12,725 nucleotides of DNA from Cupriavidus sp. (GTDB taxonomy: Bacteria > Pseudomonadota > Gammaproteobacteria > Burkholderiales > Burkholderiaceae): NCBI GenBank assembly GCA_013362725.1, contig JABFVP010000010.1, positions 1 to 12,725 of the forward strand, given 5' to 3'. Of this stretch, positions 1 to 8,019 are shown piece after piece; position 1 is the first letter of the stretch; each line of letters opens with the position of its first letter. Position numbers and translations under genes: made by a program. Under the pieces are notes generated by a model, which was not told the DNA's origin, did not search any database, and was given only the letters and a program-made list of their open reading frames with translations.

Positions 1-71
1 TAAAAGGTGCCGGTGTTCAGCTCGACGATCACCAGCAGCACCGCCGCCACGAACCAGATGTAGTACGCCAT
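1..71 (-). CDS. NfeD-like membrane protein, N-terminal fragment
   Basis: Only the first 23 codons are in the window; the gene continues past base 1. The peptide starts MAYYIWFVAAVLLVIVELNT, a hydrophobic segment that reads as one transmembrane helix ending in an acidic residue, as at the start of NfeD-family proteins. These are small membrane proteins usually paired with SPFH/stomatin-like partners. The ATG at 69-71 is preceded by a GGGAG Shine-Dalgarno-like stretch. It lies on the same strand as ppsA but beyond a strong intrinsic terminator, so it is probably transcribed separately. The family call rests on 23 residues and on position, so it is tentative. Confidence 0.55.
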   Translation of the reverse strand, partial: MAYYIWFVAAVLLVIVELNTGTF

Positions 72-108
72 CCAAGCTCCCGTTCGACCACGGATTTCCC
101 GAAAAAGT

Positions 109-142
109 AAAAACCCCGCAGCGCCATACAGCGTCTGCGGGG
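109..142 (-). terminator. Intrinsic terminator of ppsA
   Basis: Read on the minus strand, an 8-bp perfect stem pairs CCCCGCAG (142-135) with CTGCGGGG (121-114). A 13-nt loop separates them; a further GCG/CGC pairing is possible inside it with one bulged base. Five T (113-109) follow, and after AC a second run of five T. This is a textbook rho-independent terminator about 80 nt after the ppsA stop codon. It separates ppsA from the NfeD-like gene. Confidence 0.88.
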
Positions 143-175
143 CTTTGCAACACCTGACGCAGGGCCGGTGCCTCC

Positions 176-198
176 GCCGGCTACCCGAAGGGGCCGGC
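176..198 (-). other. Hairpin in the ppsA 3' untranslated region
   Basis: On the minus strand GCCGGC (198-193) pairs perfectly with GCCGGC (181-176). Inside, CCC (192-190) pairs with GGG (186-184) around the loop TTC; an alternative register gives a C(TTCG)G tetraloop. Two bases (TA, 183-182) are bulged. It lies between the ppsA stop codon and the terminator and has no T tract of its own. It could protect the mRNA 3' end or help termination, but that is inference. Confidence 0.5.
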
Positions 199-223
199 AG
201 TCGTTATTGTGATGTCAAATGCC

Positions 224-2608
<2,385 letters not shown>

Positions 2609-2679
2609 GAGAGCCTCAAAACAAAGTAGAAAACTGGTTGCGCATGCCCGGTATGTTCTTGATGTTCTGTTCCCGGACG

Positions 2680-2697
2680 GATCGCTTGGCTAAGCAA
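2680..2697 (-). repeat. 18-nt inverted repeat, ppsA-facing copy
   Basis: The minus strand reads TTGCTTAGCCAAGCGATC. It matches the plus-strand copy at 2815-2832 at 15 of 18 positions, including an unbroken TTGCTTAGC. The copy itself contains a near-palindrome, GCTTRGCYAAGC. The two copies face their respective genes, which suggests a shared operator or a duplicated promoter segment. Confidence 0.6.
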
Positions 2698-2721
2698 CCC
2701 CGAACTGGCGCTGCGGACCTG

Positions 2722-2747
2722 GCGCTACGGCTCTCATCGCGTAGCGC
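2722..2747. repeat. 8-bp inverted repeat (possible operator)
   Basis: GCGCTACG at 2722-2729 is the exact reverse complement of CGTAGCGC at 2740-2747, with a 10-nt spacer. The total span and spacing would suit a dimeric DNA-binding protein or an RNA hairpin in a long leader. No T tract follows, so it is not an intrinsic terminator. Function unknown. Confidence 0.45.
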
Positions 2748-2750
2748 GCA

Positions 2751-2760
2751 TTGTCGACAA
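2751..2760. repeat. 10-bp palindrome midway between the 18-nt repeats
   Basis: TTGTCGACAA is a perfect palindrome. Its centre (2755.5) falls within half a base of the midpoint (2756) between the inverted 18-nt repeats. Such palindromes can be operator half-site pairs, but a 10-bp palindrome alone is weak evidence. Confidence 0.4.
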
Positions 2761-2814
2761 TTCCTGGCGCGGTTTGTGGCACGGGCATGTTGCGGAGCCG
2801 GCCACCCTATGGAA

Positions 2815-2832
2815 TTGCTTAGCGAAAAGATC
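2815..2832 (+). repeat. 18-nt inverted repeat, ppsR-facing copy
   Basis: Reads TTGCTTAGCGAAAAGATC and matches the reverse complement of 2680-2697 at 15 of 18 positions. Its first six bases are also the -35 box of the proposed ppsR promoter, so a protein bound here would overlap RNA polymerase. Confidence 0.6.
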
Positions 2833-2843
2833 GCCGCTATTCT
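2815..2843 (+). promoter_or_regulatory. Putative sigma70-type promoter of ppsR
   Basis: A -35 box TTGCTT (2815-2820) is followed by a 17-bp spacer and a -10 box TATTCT (2838-2843). This predicts a start of transcription near 2850, about 50 nt before the ATG at 2901. That position also argues against translation from the upstream GTG at 2847, which would lie at or before the transcript start. Confidence 0.5.
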
Positions 2844-2900
2844 ACCGTGCTGCGCCGCACTTTTCTGCGGAAGATTCAATCTATTTATTCCACCCTCCCC

Positions 2901-3818
2901 ATGTCCCAGCCAGAAGCGCCCGGAACGGCGACACCCGGGTCCCAGCCTGGAACGCAACCCGAAACCCCTGCGGCGCCGGCGCCCCACGCGCCCGAGCGCC
3001 CCGCGGTGCGCACCGTGTTCATCGTCTCGGATGGCACTGGCATTACCGCCGAAACCTTCAGCCATTCCATCCTGGCCCAGTTCGAGATGCGCTTCCGCAA
3101 GGTGCGCATGCCCTTCGTCGATACCCCGGAAAAGGCACATATCGCCGTCGGCAAGATCAACGAGGCGTTCCACAACGAAGGCGTGCCGCCGATCGTCTTC
3201 ACCACGCTGGTCAACCAGGAAGCGAACAAGGCACTGCGCCGCGCCAAGGCGATGATCCTGGACATGTTCCAGACCTTTATCGAGCCGCTCGAGAAGGAAC
3301 TGGGCCTGAAGTCCACCCACGCCATCGGCCGCTTCCACCAGAATGCGGACACCGAGGCCTACAAGAACCGGATCGAGGCGATCAACTTCTCGCTGGCGCA
3401 TGATGACGGCCAGTCACACAAGAACCTCGAAGAAGCCGATGTGATCCTGGTAGGCGTGTCGCGCAGCGGCAAGACCCCGACCAGCCTCTACCTGGCAATG
3501 CAATACGGGCTGAAGGCGGCCAACTATCCGCTGATTCCCGACGACTTCGAGCGCGGCAAGCTGCCGTCGGCGCTGTATGCGTTCAAGCCGAAGATCTTCG
3601 GCCTGTCGATCGACCCGCAGCGCCTGACCGAGATCCGCAACGAGCGCCGCCCCGGCAGCAAGTACGCCGCGCTGGAAAACTGCCGCTACGAGGTCAACGA
3701 GGCCGAGGCGATGATGCGGCGCGAAGGCATCAAGTGGCTGTCGTCGACGCACAAGTCGATCGAGGAGATCGCGACCACCATCCTTCAGGAGATCAAGGTC
3801 GATCGCGACAACTACTGA
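2901..3818 (+). CDS. ppsR: PEP synthase regulatory protein (bifunctional kinase/pyrophosphorylase)
   Basis: DUF299 (kinase-PPPase) family. In E. coli the homologue inactivates PEP synthase by ADP-dependent phosphorylation of a threonine beside the catalytic histidine, and reactivates it by phosphate-dependent removal that yields pyrophosphate. From the chosen ATG the protein has 305 aa. Residues 1-35 are a low-complexity Pro/Ala/Thr-rich tail; the conserved part starts near RTVFIVSDGTGITAETF (37-53). The P-loop GVSRSGKT lies at 185-192 and is followed by TPTSLYLA. The frame stays open upstream to a GTG at 2847, but those 18 codons are A+T-richer than the gene and would begin before the predicted transcript start. 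The ribosome site before 2901 is weak. It diverges from ppsA, its expected target. Confidence 0.92.
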   Translation: MSQPEAPGTATPGSQPGTQPETPAAPAPHAPERPAVRTVFIVSDGTGITAETFSHSILAQFEMRFRKVRMPFVDTPEKAHIAVGKINEAFHNEGVPPIVFTTLVNQEANKALRRAKAMILDMFQTFIEPLEKELGLKSTHAIGRFHQNADTEAYKNRIEAINFSLAHDDGQSHKNLEEADVILVGVSRSGKTPTSLYLAMQYGLKAANYPLIPDDFERGKLPSALYAFKPKIFGLSIDPQRLTEIRNERRPGSKYAALENCRYEVNEAEAMMRREGIKWLSSTHKSIEEIATTILQEIKVDRDNY

Positions 3819-3821
3819 AGC

Positions 3822-3855
3822 AAAAAAGAAAGCGGCCGCCCGGGCCGCTTTTTTG
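3822..3855. terminator. Bidirectional intrinsic terminator between ppsR and the envelope operon
   Basis: A 7-bp perfect stem, AGCGGCC (3831-3837) with GGCCGCT (3843-3849), has the loop GCCCG. On the plus strand the run TTTTTT (3849-3854) follows it. On the left lies CAAAAAAGAA, which gives a T tract on the minus strand. It therefore ends ppsR rightward and can also end the long leftward operon. Confidence 0.88.
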
Positions 3856-3857
3856 TT

Positions 3858-3875
3858 GGCCGCGCCGGCGCGGCC
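3858..3875. repeat. Perfect 18-bp G+C palindrome
   Basis: GGCCGCGCCGGCGCGGCC equals its own reverse complement. It sits between the methyltransferase stop codon and the bidirectional terminator. It has no T tract. In the leftward transcript it would be a 3'-UTR element just ahead of the terminator hairpin. A perfect 18-bp palindrome is somewhat unexpected even in G+C-rich DNA, but its role is unknown. Confidence 0.55.
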
Positions 3876-3886
3876 TGCTGGTGCGC

Positions 3887-4669
3887 TCAGCCGGCGCGCC
3901 GCTGGCGCACCGCCTCGAACAGGCAGATCGCCGTCGCCGCGGCCACGTTCAGCGACTCCATCCCGCCCGGTTGCGGAATGCCGACCTTGCGCGTGACATG
4001 CGCCATCCAGCCCTCGCTCACCCCTGCCCCTTCGTTGCCGACCACCCATGCCACCGGTCCGCGCAGGTCGGTATCGAATACCGCGGCCTCGGCGTGCGAC
4101 GAGGTCGCCAGCAGCGGGATCGCCAGCCGCGGCGCCAGCGCCTCGAGCGTGCAATGCTCGACGATATTCAGGTGGAAGTTGGCGCCCATGCCGGCGCGCA
4201 GGGTCTTGACCGACCACGCGAAGGCGCAGCCGGTGGCGAGGTAGGCATCGCGAATGCCCGCCGCGGCCGCGCTGCGCAGGATCGAGCCGACATTGCCCGC
4301 GTCCTGCACCCCGTCCAGGATGATGCAGTCCTGCTCGATGCGCGCCGGCAGGTGGCCTGCCGGGGTCTCGATCACCAGCATCAGGTCGATGCCGTTGACC
4401 ACGCCGCTGATCTGCGTGAACAGCGCATCGGCCAGCACCACCACGCGCTCGCTGTCCACCTGGGCCAGCAGCGGCGCCACTTCGGCGTGGTCGTAGTGGC
4501 GCTCCGACACCAGGCAGGTCACGGGCTGGCCGCGCGCGGCCACGTAGGCCTGCGCCAGGTGCACGCCGTCGAGCAGCGACTGGCCGGCCTTGCGGCGCTG
4601 GTGCGTGGAACCGGCAAGCGCCTTCAGGTGCTTGAACAGCGCGTTGTCGCGCGAGGTGACGTGCTTCAC
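3887..4669 (-). CDS. SpoU/TrmH-family RNA 2'-O-ribose methyltransferase
   Basis: Predicted SAM-dependent methyltransferase of the SPOUT knot fold, 260 aa. An N-terminal substrate-binding segment (about 1-105, with SRDNALFKHLKAL) precedes the catalytic domain. All three SpoU motifs are present: motif 1 LDGVQDAGNVGSILRSA (118-134, with Asn126 and Arg132), motif 2 WVVGNEGAGVS (208-218), and motif 3 IPQPGGMESLNVAAA (231-245). It resembles RlmB/TsnR-type rRNA enzymes, but the exact target nucleotide cannot be read from sequence. The start is GTG at 4669; GTGA overlaps the rnhB stop by 4 nt and there is little Shine-Dalgarno signal, so translational coupling is likely. It is the last gene of the operon. 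Confidence 0.9.
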   Translation of the reverse strand: MKHVTSRDNALFKHLKALAGSTHQRRKAGQSLLDGVHLAQAYVAARGQPVTCLVSERHYDHAEVAPLLAQVDSERVVVLADALFTQISGVVNGIDLMLVIETPAGHLPARIEQDCIILDGVQDAGNVGSILRSAAAAGIRDAYLATGCAFAWSVKTLRAGMGANFHLNIVEHCTLEALAPRLAIPLLATSSHAEAAVFDTDLRGPVAWVVGNEGAGVSEGWMAHVTRKVGIPQPGGMESLNVAAATAICLFEAVRQRRAG

Positions 4670-5445
4670 GATGCTTCGGGTGGCGGGAAGGTGCCGAGCT
4701 GGGTGGCGGCTTCGGTCGCGGCACCGGCGAAGGCGTCGGCGTCGGCTTCAATGACGGCAATGTTTTCGATGACCGGCGCGGCTGCGACCATGGCGGTAAA
4801 CAGCGGCCGTTGCGCCAGCGCCTCGCGCACGGGCGCGAACGAGCGGCGATGATGCGGGGTTGCGCCGAATTCGGCCAGCGCCGCCATATGCTGCGGCGTG
4901 CCGTAGCCGACGTGCGAATCGAAGCCGTACTGCGGATAGGCTGCATGCAGTTCCATCAGGGCACGGTCGCGCGCCACCTTGGCCAGGATCGAGGCGGCCG
5001 AGATCGCCTTGACCAGCGCATCGCCCTTGACGATGGCTTCGACCGGATACGCGACCTGCGGGCAGCGGTTGCCGTCGACCTGCACCAGGTCCGGCACCAC
5101 GCCGCTGGCGGCCAGGCCCTGCACGGCACGCTGCATCGCCAGCATGCTGGCGTGCAGGATGTTGATGGTATCGATTTCCTCGACCGTGGCGAAGGCGATA
5201 TGCCAGCCCAGCGCGCGCTCGCAGATCTTCTCGTACAGCGCCTCGCGCTTGGCGGCGGTCAGGATCTTGGAATCGGCCAGGCCGCGGATCGGGCGTTTCG
5301 GGTCGAGCACCACCGCGGCGGCGTAGACCGGCCCCGCCAGCGGGCCGCGGCCGGCCTCGTCGACGCCGCACAGCCGCTGGATGGCGCCGGCGGCCGGCGC
5401 CAGGTCCAGTCCCAGCTGCGGTGATGCCGCATCGCGCCGTGCCAT
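4666..5445 (-). CDS. rnhB: Ribonuclease HII
   Basis: Cleaves the RNA strand of RNA-DNA hybrids and nicks DNA at single embedded ribonucleotides, starting ribonucleotide excision repair. From the ATG at 5443-5445 it has 259 aa. CGVDEAGRGPLAGPV gives Asp29 and Glu30; VQVDGNRCP gives Asp124; KGDALVKAISAASILAKVARD gives Asp142, the fourth metal ligand by spacing; and SHVGYGT holds Tyr181 at the position of the conserved substrate-sensing tyrosine. The reading frame opens further upstream (to 5511), but that part lies inside lpxB. The chosen ATG shares one base with the lpxB stop (TGATG) and follows GGGGGA. Residues after about 215 form an Ala-rich tail of some 45 aa that E. coli RNase HII (198 aa) lacks. 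Confidence 0.95.
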   Translation of the reverse strand: MARRDAASPQLGLDLAPAAGAIQRLCGVDEAGRGPLAGPVYAAAVVLDPKRPIRGLADSKILTAAKREALYEKICERALGWHIAFATVEEIDTINILHASMLAMQRAVQGLAASGVVPDLVQVDGNRCPQVAYPVEAIVKGDALVKAISAASILAKVARDRALMELHAAYPQYGFDSHVGYGTPQHMAALAEFGATPHHRRSFAPVREALAQRPLFTAMVAAAPVIENIAVIEADADAFAGAATEAATQLGTFPPPEAS

Positions 5446-6662
5446 CAGACGGTCCCCCGGCTGCGCATCAGGTCGACCACGACATCGGCCGCCAGTTGCG
5501 CGGTATTGCACTTGAGCGTCTCGTGCATGCGCGTGAAATGCTCGTACAGGAAGGCGGTATTGCCTTCGTCGTTGAGCTGCAGCAGGGTCTCGCGCGCCAG
5601 CGCCTCGGGCGTGGCGTCGTCCTGCAGCAGCTCGGGCACGACAAAGCGCCCTGAAAGGATATTAGGCAATCCCACGTAAGGCAGATAACCCTGGCGCTTC
5701 ATGATCTGCGCGGTCAGCCAGGGCACCTTGTACGAGATCACCATCGGCTTCTTGTACAGCGCCGCCTCGAGCGTGGCGGTGCCGCTCGCCAGCAGCACCA
5801 CGTCGGCGGCTTCCATGGCCTGGTGCGACTTGCCGTCGACAATGGTAAGGCACAGTTCCGGATGCTGGTGGTGCAGCTCTTCGACGATGGCGCGCAGCGG
5901 CGCGCTTGCCGCCGGCAGCACGAAGGCCAGCTTCGGGTCCATGCGCTGCATGCGAGCCATCGCCGCGAAAAAGGTGGCGCCGAGGTTGCGCACCTCGGAC
6001 TGGCGGCTGCCCGGCAGCACCGCCACCACGCGGTGCCCGGGAGGCAGCTTCAGCGCCGCGCGCGCGCCGGCCACGTCGGGCACCATCGGGATCACGTCGG
6101 CGAGCGGATGGCCCACATAGGTGGCCGGGATGCCGGCCCTGGCGTAGATCTCGGGCTCGAACGGGAACAGGCACAGGATGTGGTCGACCGCGCGCGCGAT
6201 GGTGCGGATGCGCCCGCCGCGCCAGGCCCAGATCGACGGGCTGACGAAATGCACCACCGGGATGCCGGCGCGGCGCAGCGGCACTTCCAGGCCGAAATTG
6301 AAGTCCGGCGCATCGACCCCGATAAAGCACAGCGGCGGCTCGGCCAGCAGCCAGTCGCGCACCGCGCGCCGCGTCGCGAGGATCTCGCGCAGCGAGCCCA
6401 GCACCTCGACATAGCCGTTGACCGACAGCGTTTCCATCGGCCAGTGGGAGGTGAAGCCCTGCGCCATCATGCGCTTGCCGCCGATGCCGGCGTAGTCGAC
6501 CGCCTCGCCGGTCTCGGCCAGGCGGGCCTGCAGCCCGCCCATCATCAGCGAAGCCAGCAGGTCGCCCGAGGCCTCGCCGGCCACCATGGCGATGGTGCCG
6601 CGCTTGCCCGCGGCGCTGCCGTTGCCCGCGGGCAGGTCCTTCCGAATCGCGGCGTCAGCCAT
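5445..6662 (-). CDS. lpxB: Lipid-A-disaccharide synthase
   Basis: Peripheral membrane GT-B-fold glycosyltransferase (family GT19) that joins UDP-2,3-diacylglucosamine to lipid X and forms the beta-1,6-linked lipid A disaccharide. 405 aa. Seen in order: AMVAGEASGDLLA (25-37), VDAPDFN (116-122), SPSIWAWR (141-148), VGHPL (183-187), LPGSRQSEV (216-224) and the C-terminal donor-site motif SGTATLE (293-299). About 24 residues precede the conserved start, so the protein is slightly longer than usual; this tail is Ala/Gly/Lys-rich. The ATG at 6660-6662 lies 12 nt after the lpxA stop. Its substrates come from the LpxA and LpxD branch in the same operon; LpxC and LpxH are not in the window. Confidence 0.97.
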   Translation of the reverse strand: MADAAIRKDLPAGNGSAAGKRGTIAMVAGEASGDLLASLMMGGLQARLAETGEAVDYAGIGGKRMMAQGFTSHWPMETLSVNGYVEVLGSLREILATRRAVRDWLLAEPPLCFIGVDAPDFNFGLEVPLRRAGIPVVHFVSPSIWAWRGGRIRTIARAVDHILCLFPFEPEIYARAGIPATYVGHPLADVIPMVPDVAGARAALKLPPGHRVVAVLPGSRQSEVRNLGATFFAAMARMQRMDPKLAFVLPAASAPLRAIVEELHHQHPELCLTIVDGKSHQAMEAADVVLLASGTATLEAALYKKPMVISYKVPWLTAQIMKRQGYLPYVGLPNILSGRFVVPELLQDDATPEALARETLLQLNDEGNTAFLYEHFTRMHETLKCNTAQLAADVVVDLMRSRGTV

Positions 6663-6674
6663 GTGGGTCCGGTC

Positions 6675-7478
6675 TCAGCGCACGATGCCGCGCTGGGTGG
6701 CGGCAAGGAAGTCGACAAAGGCCTGCAGCGGCGCCGCGGTGCCGGCATCCACCTGGGCCAGCAGTGCGGCAATCTCGTTGCGCGCCTCGTCGAAGCTGAG
6801 GTCGGACTTGTAAAGCAGCTTGTAGGCCTGGCGCAGCGAGGCGATCTGGCCGGCGTCGAAGCCGCGGCGGCGCAGCCCTTCGACATTGATGCCGTGCGGC
6901 GTGGCCTTGTTGCCGCTCTTGTCGCTGGCGGCGATCACGAACGGGGGCACGTCCTGCACCAGCGCCGAGGCGCCGCCCAGCATCGCATGGGCGCCGATGC
7001 GCACGAACTGGTGCACCCCGCTCATGCCGCCCAGGATGGCCCAGTCGCCGACCTCGACGTGGCCGGCGATCTGCGCATTGCTGGAAAACACGGTGTGGTT
7101 GCCGACCATGCAGTCATGGGCGATATGGACATAGGCCATGATCCAGTTGTCGTTGCCGATGCTGGTCAGGCCGCGGTCCTGCACCGTGCCGGTGTGGATC
7201 GTGGTGAATTCGCGGATGGTGTTGCGGTCGCCGATCTCGAGCCGGGTCGGCTCGTTGCGGTATTTCATGTCCTGCGGCACGCCGCCGACCGAGGCATAGG
7301 GGCCGATGGTGTTGCCCGCGCCGATCGTGGTATGGCCCTCGACCGTCGTATGCGAGCCGATCCGGGTGCCGCTGCCGATCCGCACGTTGGGCCCGACGAT
7401 CGAGAACGGGCCGACGCTCACGTCGGCGGCCAGCTCTGCCTTCGGGTCGACCAGTGCGGTGGGGTGGATTTGCGTCAT
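6675..7478 (-). CDS. lpxA: UDP-N-acetylglucosamine acyltransferase
   Basis: First enzyme of lipid A synthesis: moves a 3-hydroxyacyl chain from acyl carrier protein to the 3-OH of UDP-GlcNAc. 267 aa (E. coli 262). Hexapeptide repeats from IHPTALV (4-10) to about 190 form a left-handed parallel beta helix, followed by a helical C-terminal part. VHIAHDC places the catalytic base at His121 (E. coli His125). The conserved HQF is at 156-158. Gly169 aligns with E. coli Gly173, the 'hydrocarbon ruler' position that lets a C14 chain fit, so a long 3-hydroxyacyl donor is likely (inference). The start ATG at 7476-7478 follows AGGACAG. A 79-nt gap separates it from fabZ, the longest spacer between fabZ and the operon end. 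Confidence 0.97.
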   Translation of the reverse strand: MTQIHPTALVDPKAELAADVSVGPFSIVGPNVRIGSGTRIGSHTTVEGHTTIGAGNTIGPYASVGGVPQDMKYRNEPTRLEIGDRNTIREFTTIHTGTVQDRGLTSIGNDNWIMAYVHIAHDCMVGNHTVFSSNAQIAGHVEVGDWAILGGMSGVHQFVRIGAHAMLGGASALVQDVPPFVIAASDKSGNKATPHGINVEGLRRRGFDAGQIASLRQAYKLLYKSDLSFDEARNEIAALLAQVDAGTAAPLQAFVDFLAATQRGIVR

Positions 7479-7557
7479 GCGTACTGTCCTGTGATGGGTC
7501 TGGTGAAGGATGGGCCAATGCGCCGGGCGAAGGTTCCCGTGCGGGCCGCGGACGGCC

Positions 7558-8007
7558 TCACTCGGCCTGCTTCACGGTGCACATCAGCTCCGCCTCGCAG
7601 GCGACCTTGTCGTCGACCGTGGCGAACGCCTTGAACTTCCAGATGCCGCGGATATAGCGCTCGACCGTCACGTTCATGTGCAACTGGTCGCCCGGGTACA
7701 CCACCTGCTTGAAGCGGGCGCCGTCGATGCCGACGAAGTAGTACAGCGCCCCTTCCTTGCGCTCCATGTCGGCGCCGAAGGTCAGCAGGCCGGCCGACTG
7801 CGCCAGCGCTTCCAGGATCATCACGCCCGGCATCACCGGCTGCTCGGGGAAATGGCCCTGGAAGTACGGCTCGTTGATGGTGACGTTCTTCAGGGTCTTG
7901 ATCCGCTTCTGCGCCTCGAACTCCAGCACGCGGTCGACCAGCAGGAACGGGTACCGGTGCGGCAACAGCTTGAGGATCTTGCGGATATCGATTTCGGCCG
8001 CGCTCAT
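7558..8007 (-). CDS. fabZ: 3-hydroxyacyl-[acyl-carrier-protein] dehydratase
   Basis: Hot-dog-fold dehydratase of fatty acid elongation that converts (3R)-hydroxyacyl-ACP to trans-2-enoyl-ACP. 149 aa, full length. LPHRYPFLLVDRV (15-27) is the family signature. GHFPEQPVMPGVMILEALAQ (51-70) holds the catalytic His52 and Glu66. It competes with LpxA and LpxD for 3-hydroxyacyl-ACP, which explains the conserved placement between them and links phospholipid to lipid A supply. It starts 12 nt after the lpxD stop, with an AAGAGA ribosome site. Confidence 0.97.
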   Translation of the reverse strand: MSAAEIDIRKILKLLPHRYPFLLVDRVLEFEAQKRIKTLKNVTINEPYFQGHFPEQPVMPGVMILEALAQSAGLLTFGADMERKEGALYYFVGIDGARFKQVVYPGDQLHMNVTVERYIRGIWKFKAFATVDDKVACEAELMCTVKQAE

Positions 8008-8019
8008 GATGATTTCTCT

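Larger units (their letters stand above)
2609..2900. promoter_or_regulatory. Divergent ppsA/ppsR regulatory region
   Basis: This 292-bp gap between two divergent genes is less G+C-rich in its outer parts than the genes. It carries: an inverted pair of 18-nt repeats (2680-2697 and 2815-2832); a perfect 10-bp palindrome almost midway between them (2751-2760); an 8-bp inverted repeat (2722-2747); a short imperfect tandem repeat (2705-2730, CTGGCGCTGCGG then CTGGCGCTACGG); a direct repeat of ATGTTCT (2653-2659 and 2662-2668) in the ppsA leader; and a promoter-like sequence facing ppsR. I could not find a convincing -35/-10 pair for ppsA. Regulator binding is inferred from the symmetry only. Confidence 0.6.

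Noticed and set aside
3414..4946. A 510-codon minus-strand frame spanning ppsR, the terminator and the methyltransferase
   Set aside because: It crosses a strong terminator and overlaps three real genes out of frame. The translation is low-complexity.
5823..7634. A 603-codon plus-strand frame opposite lpxB and lpxA
   Set aside because: Codon-aligned with both sense genes, and its composition is typical of antisense translation of G+C-rich codons.
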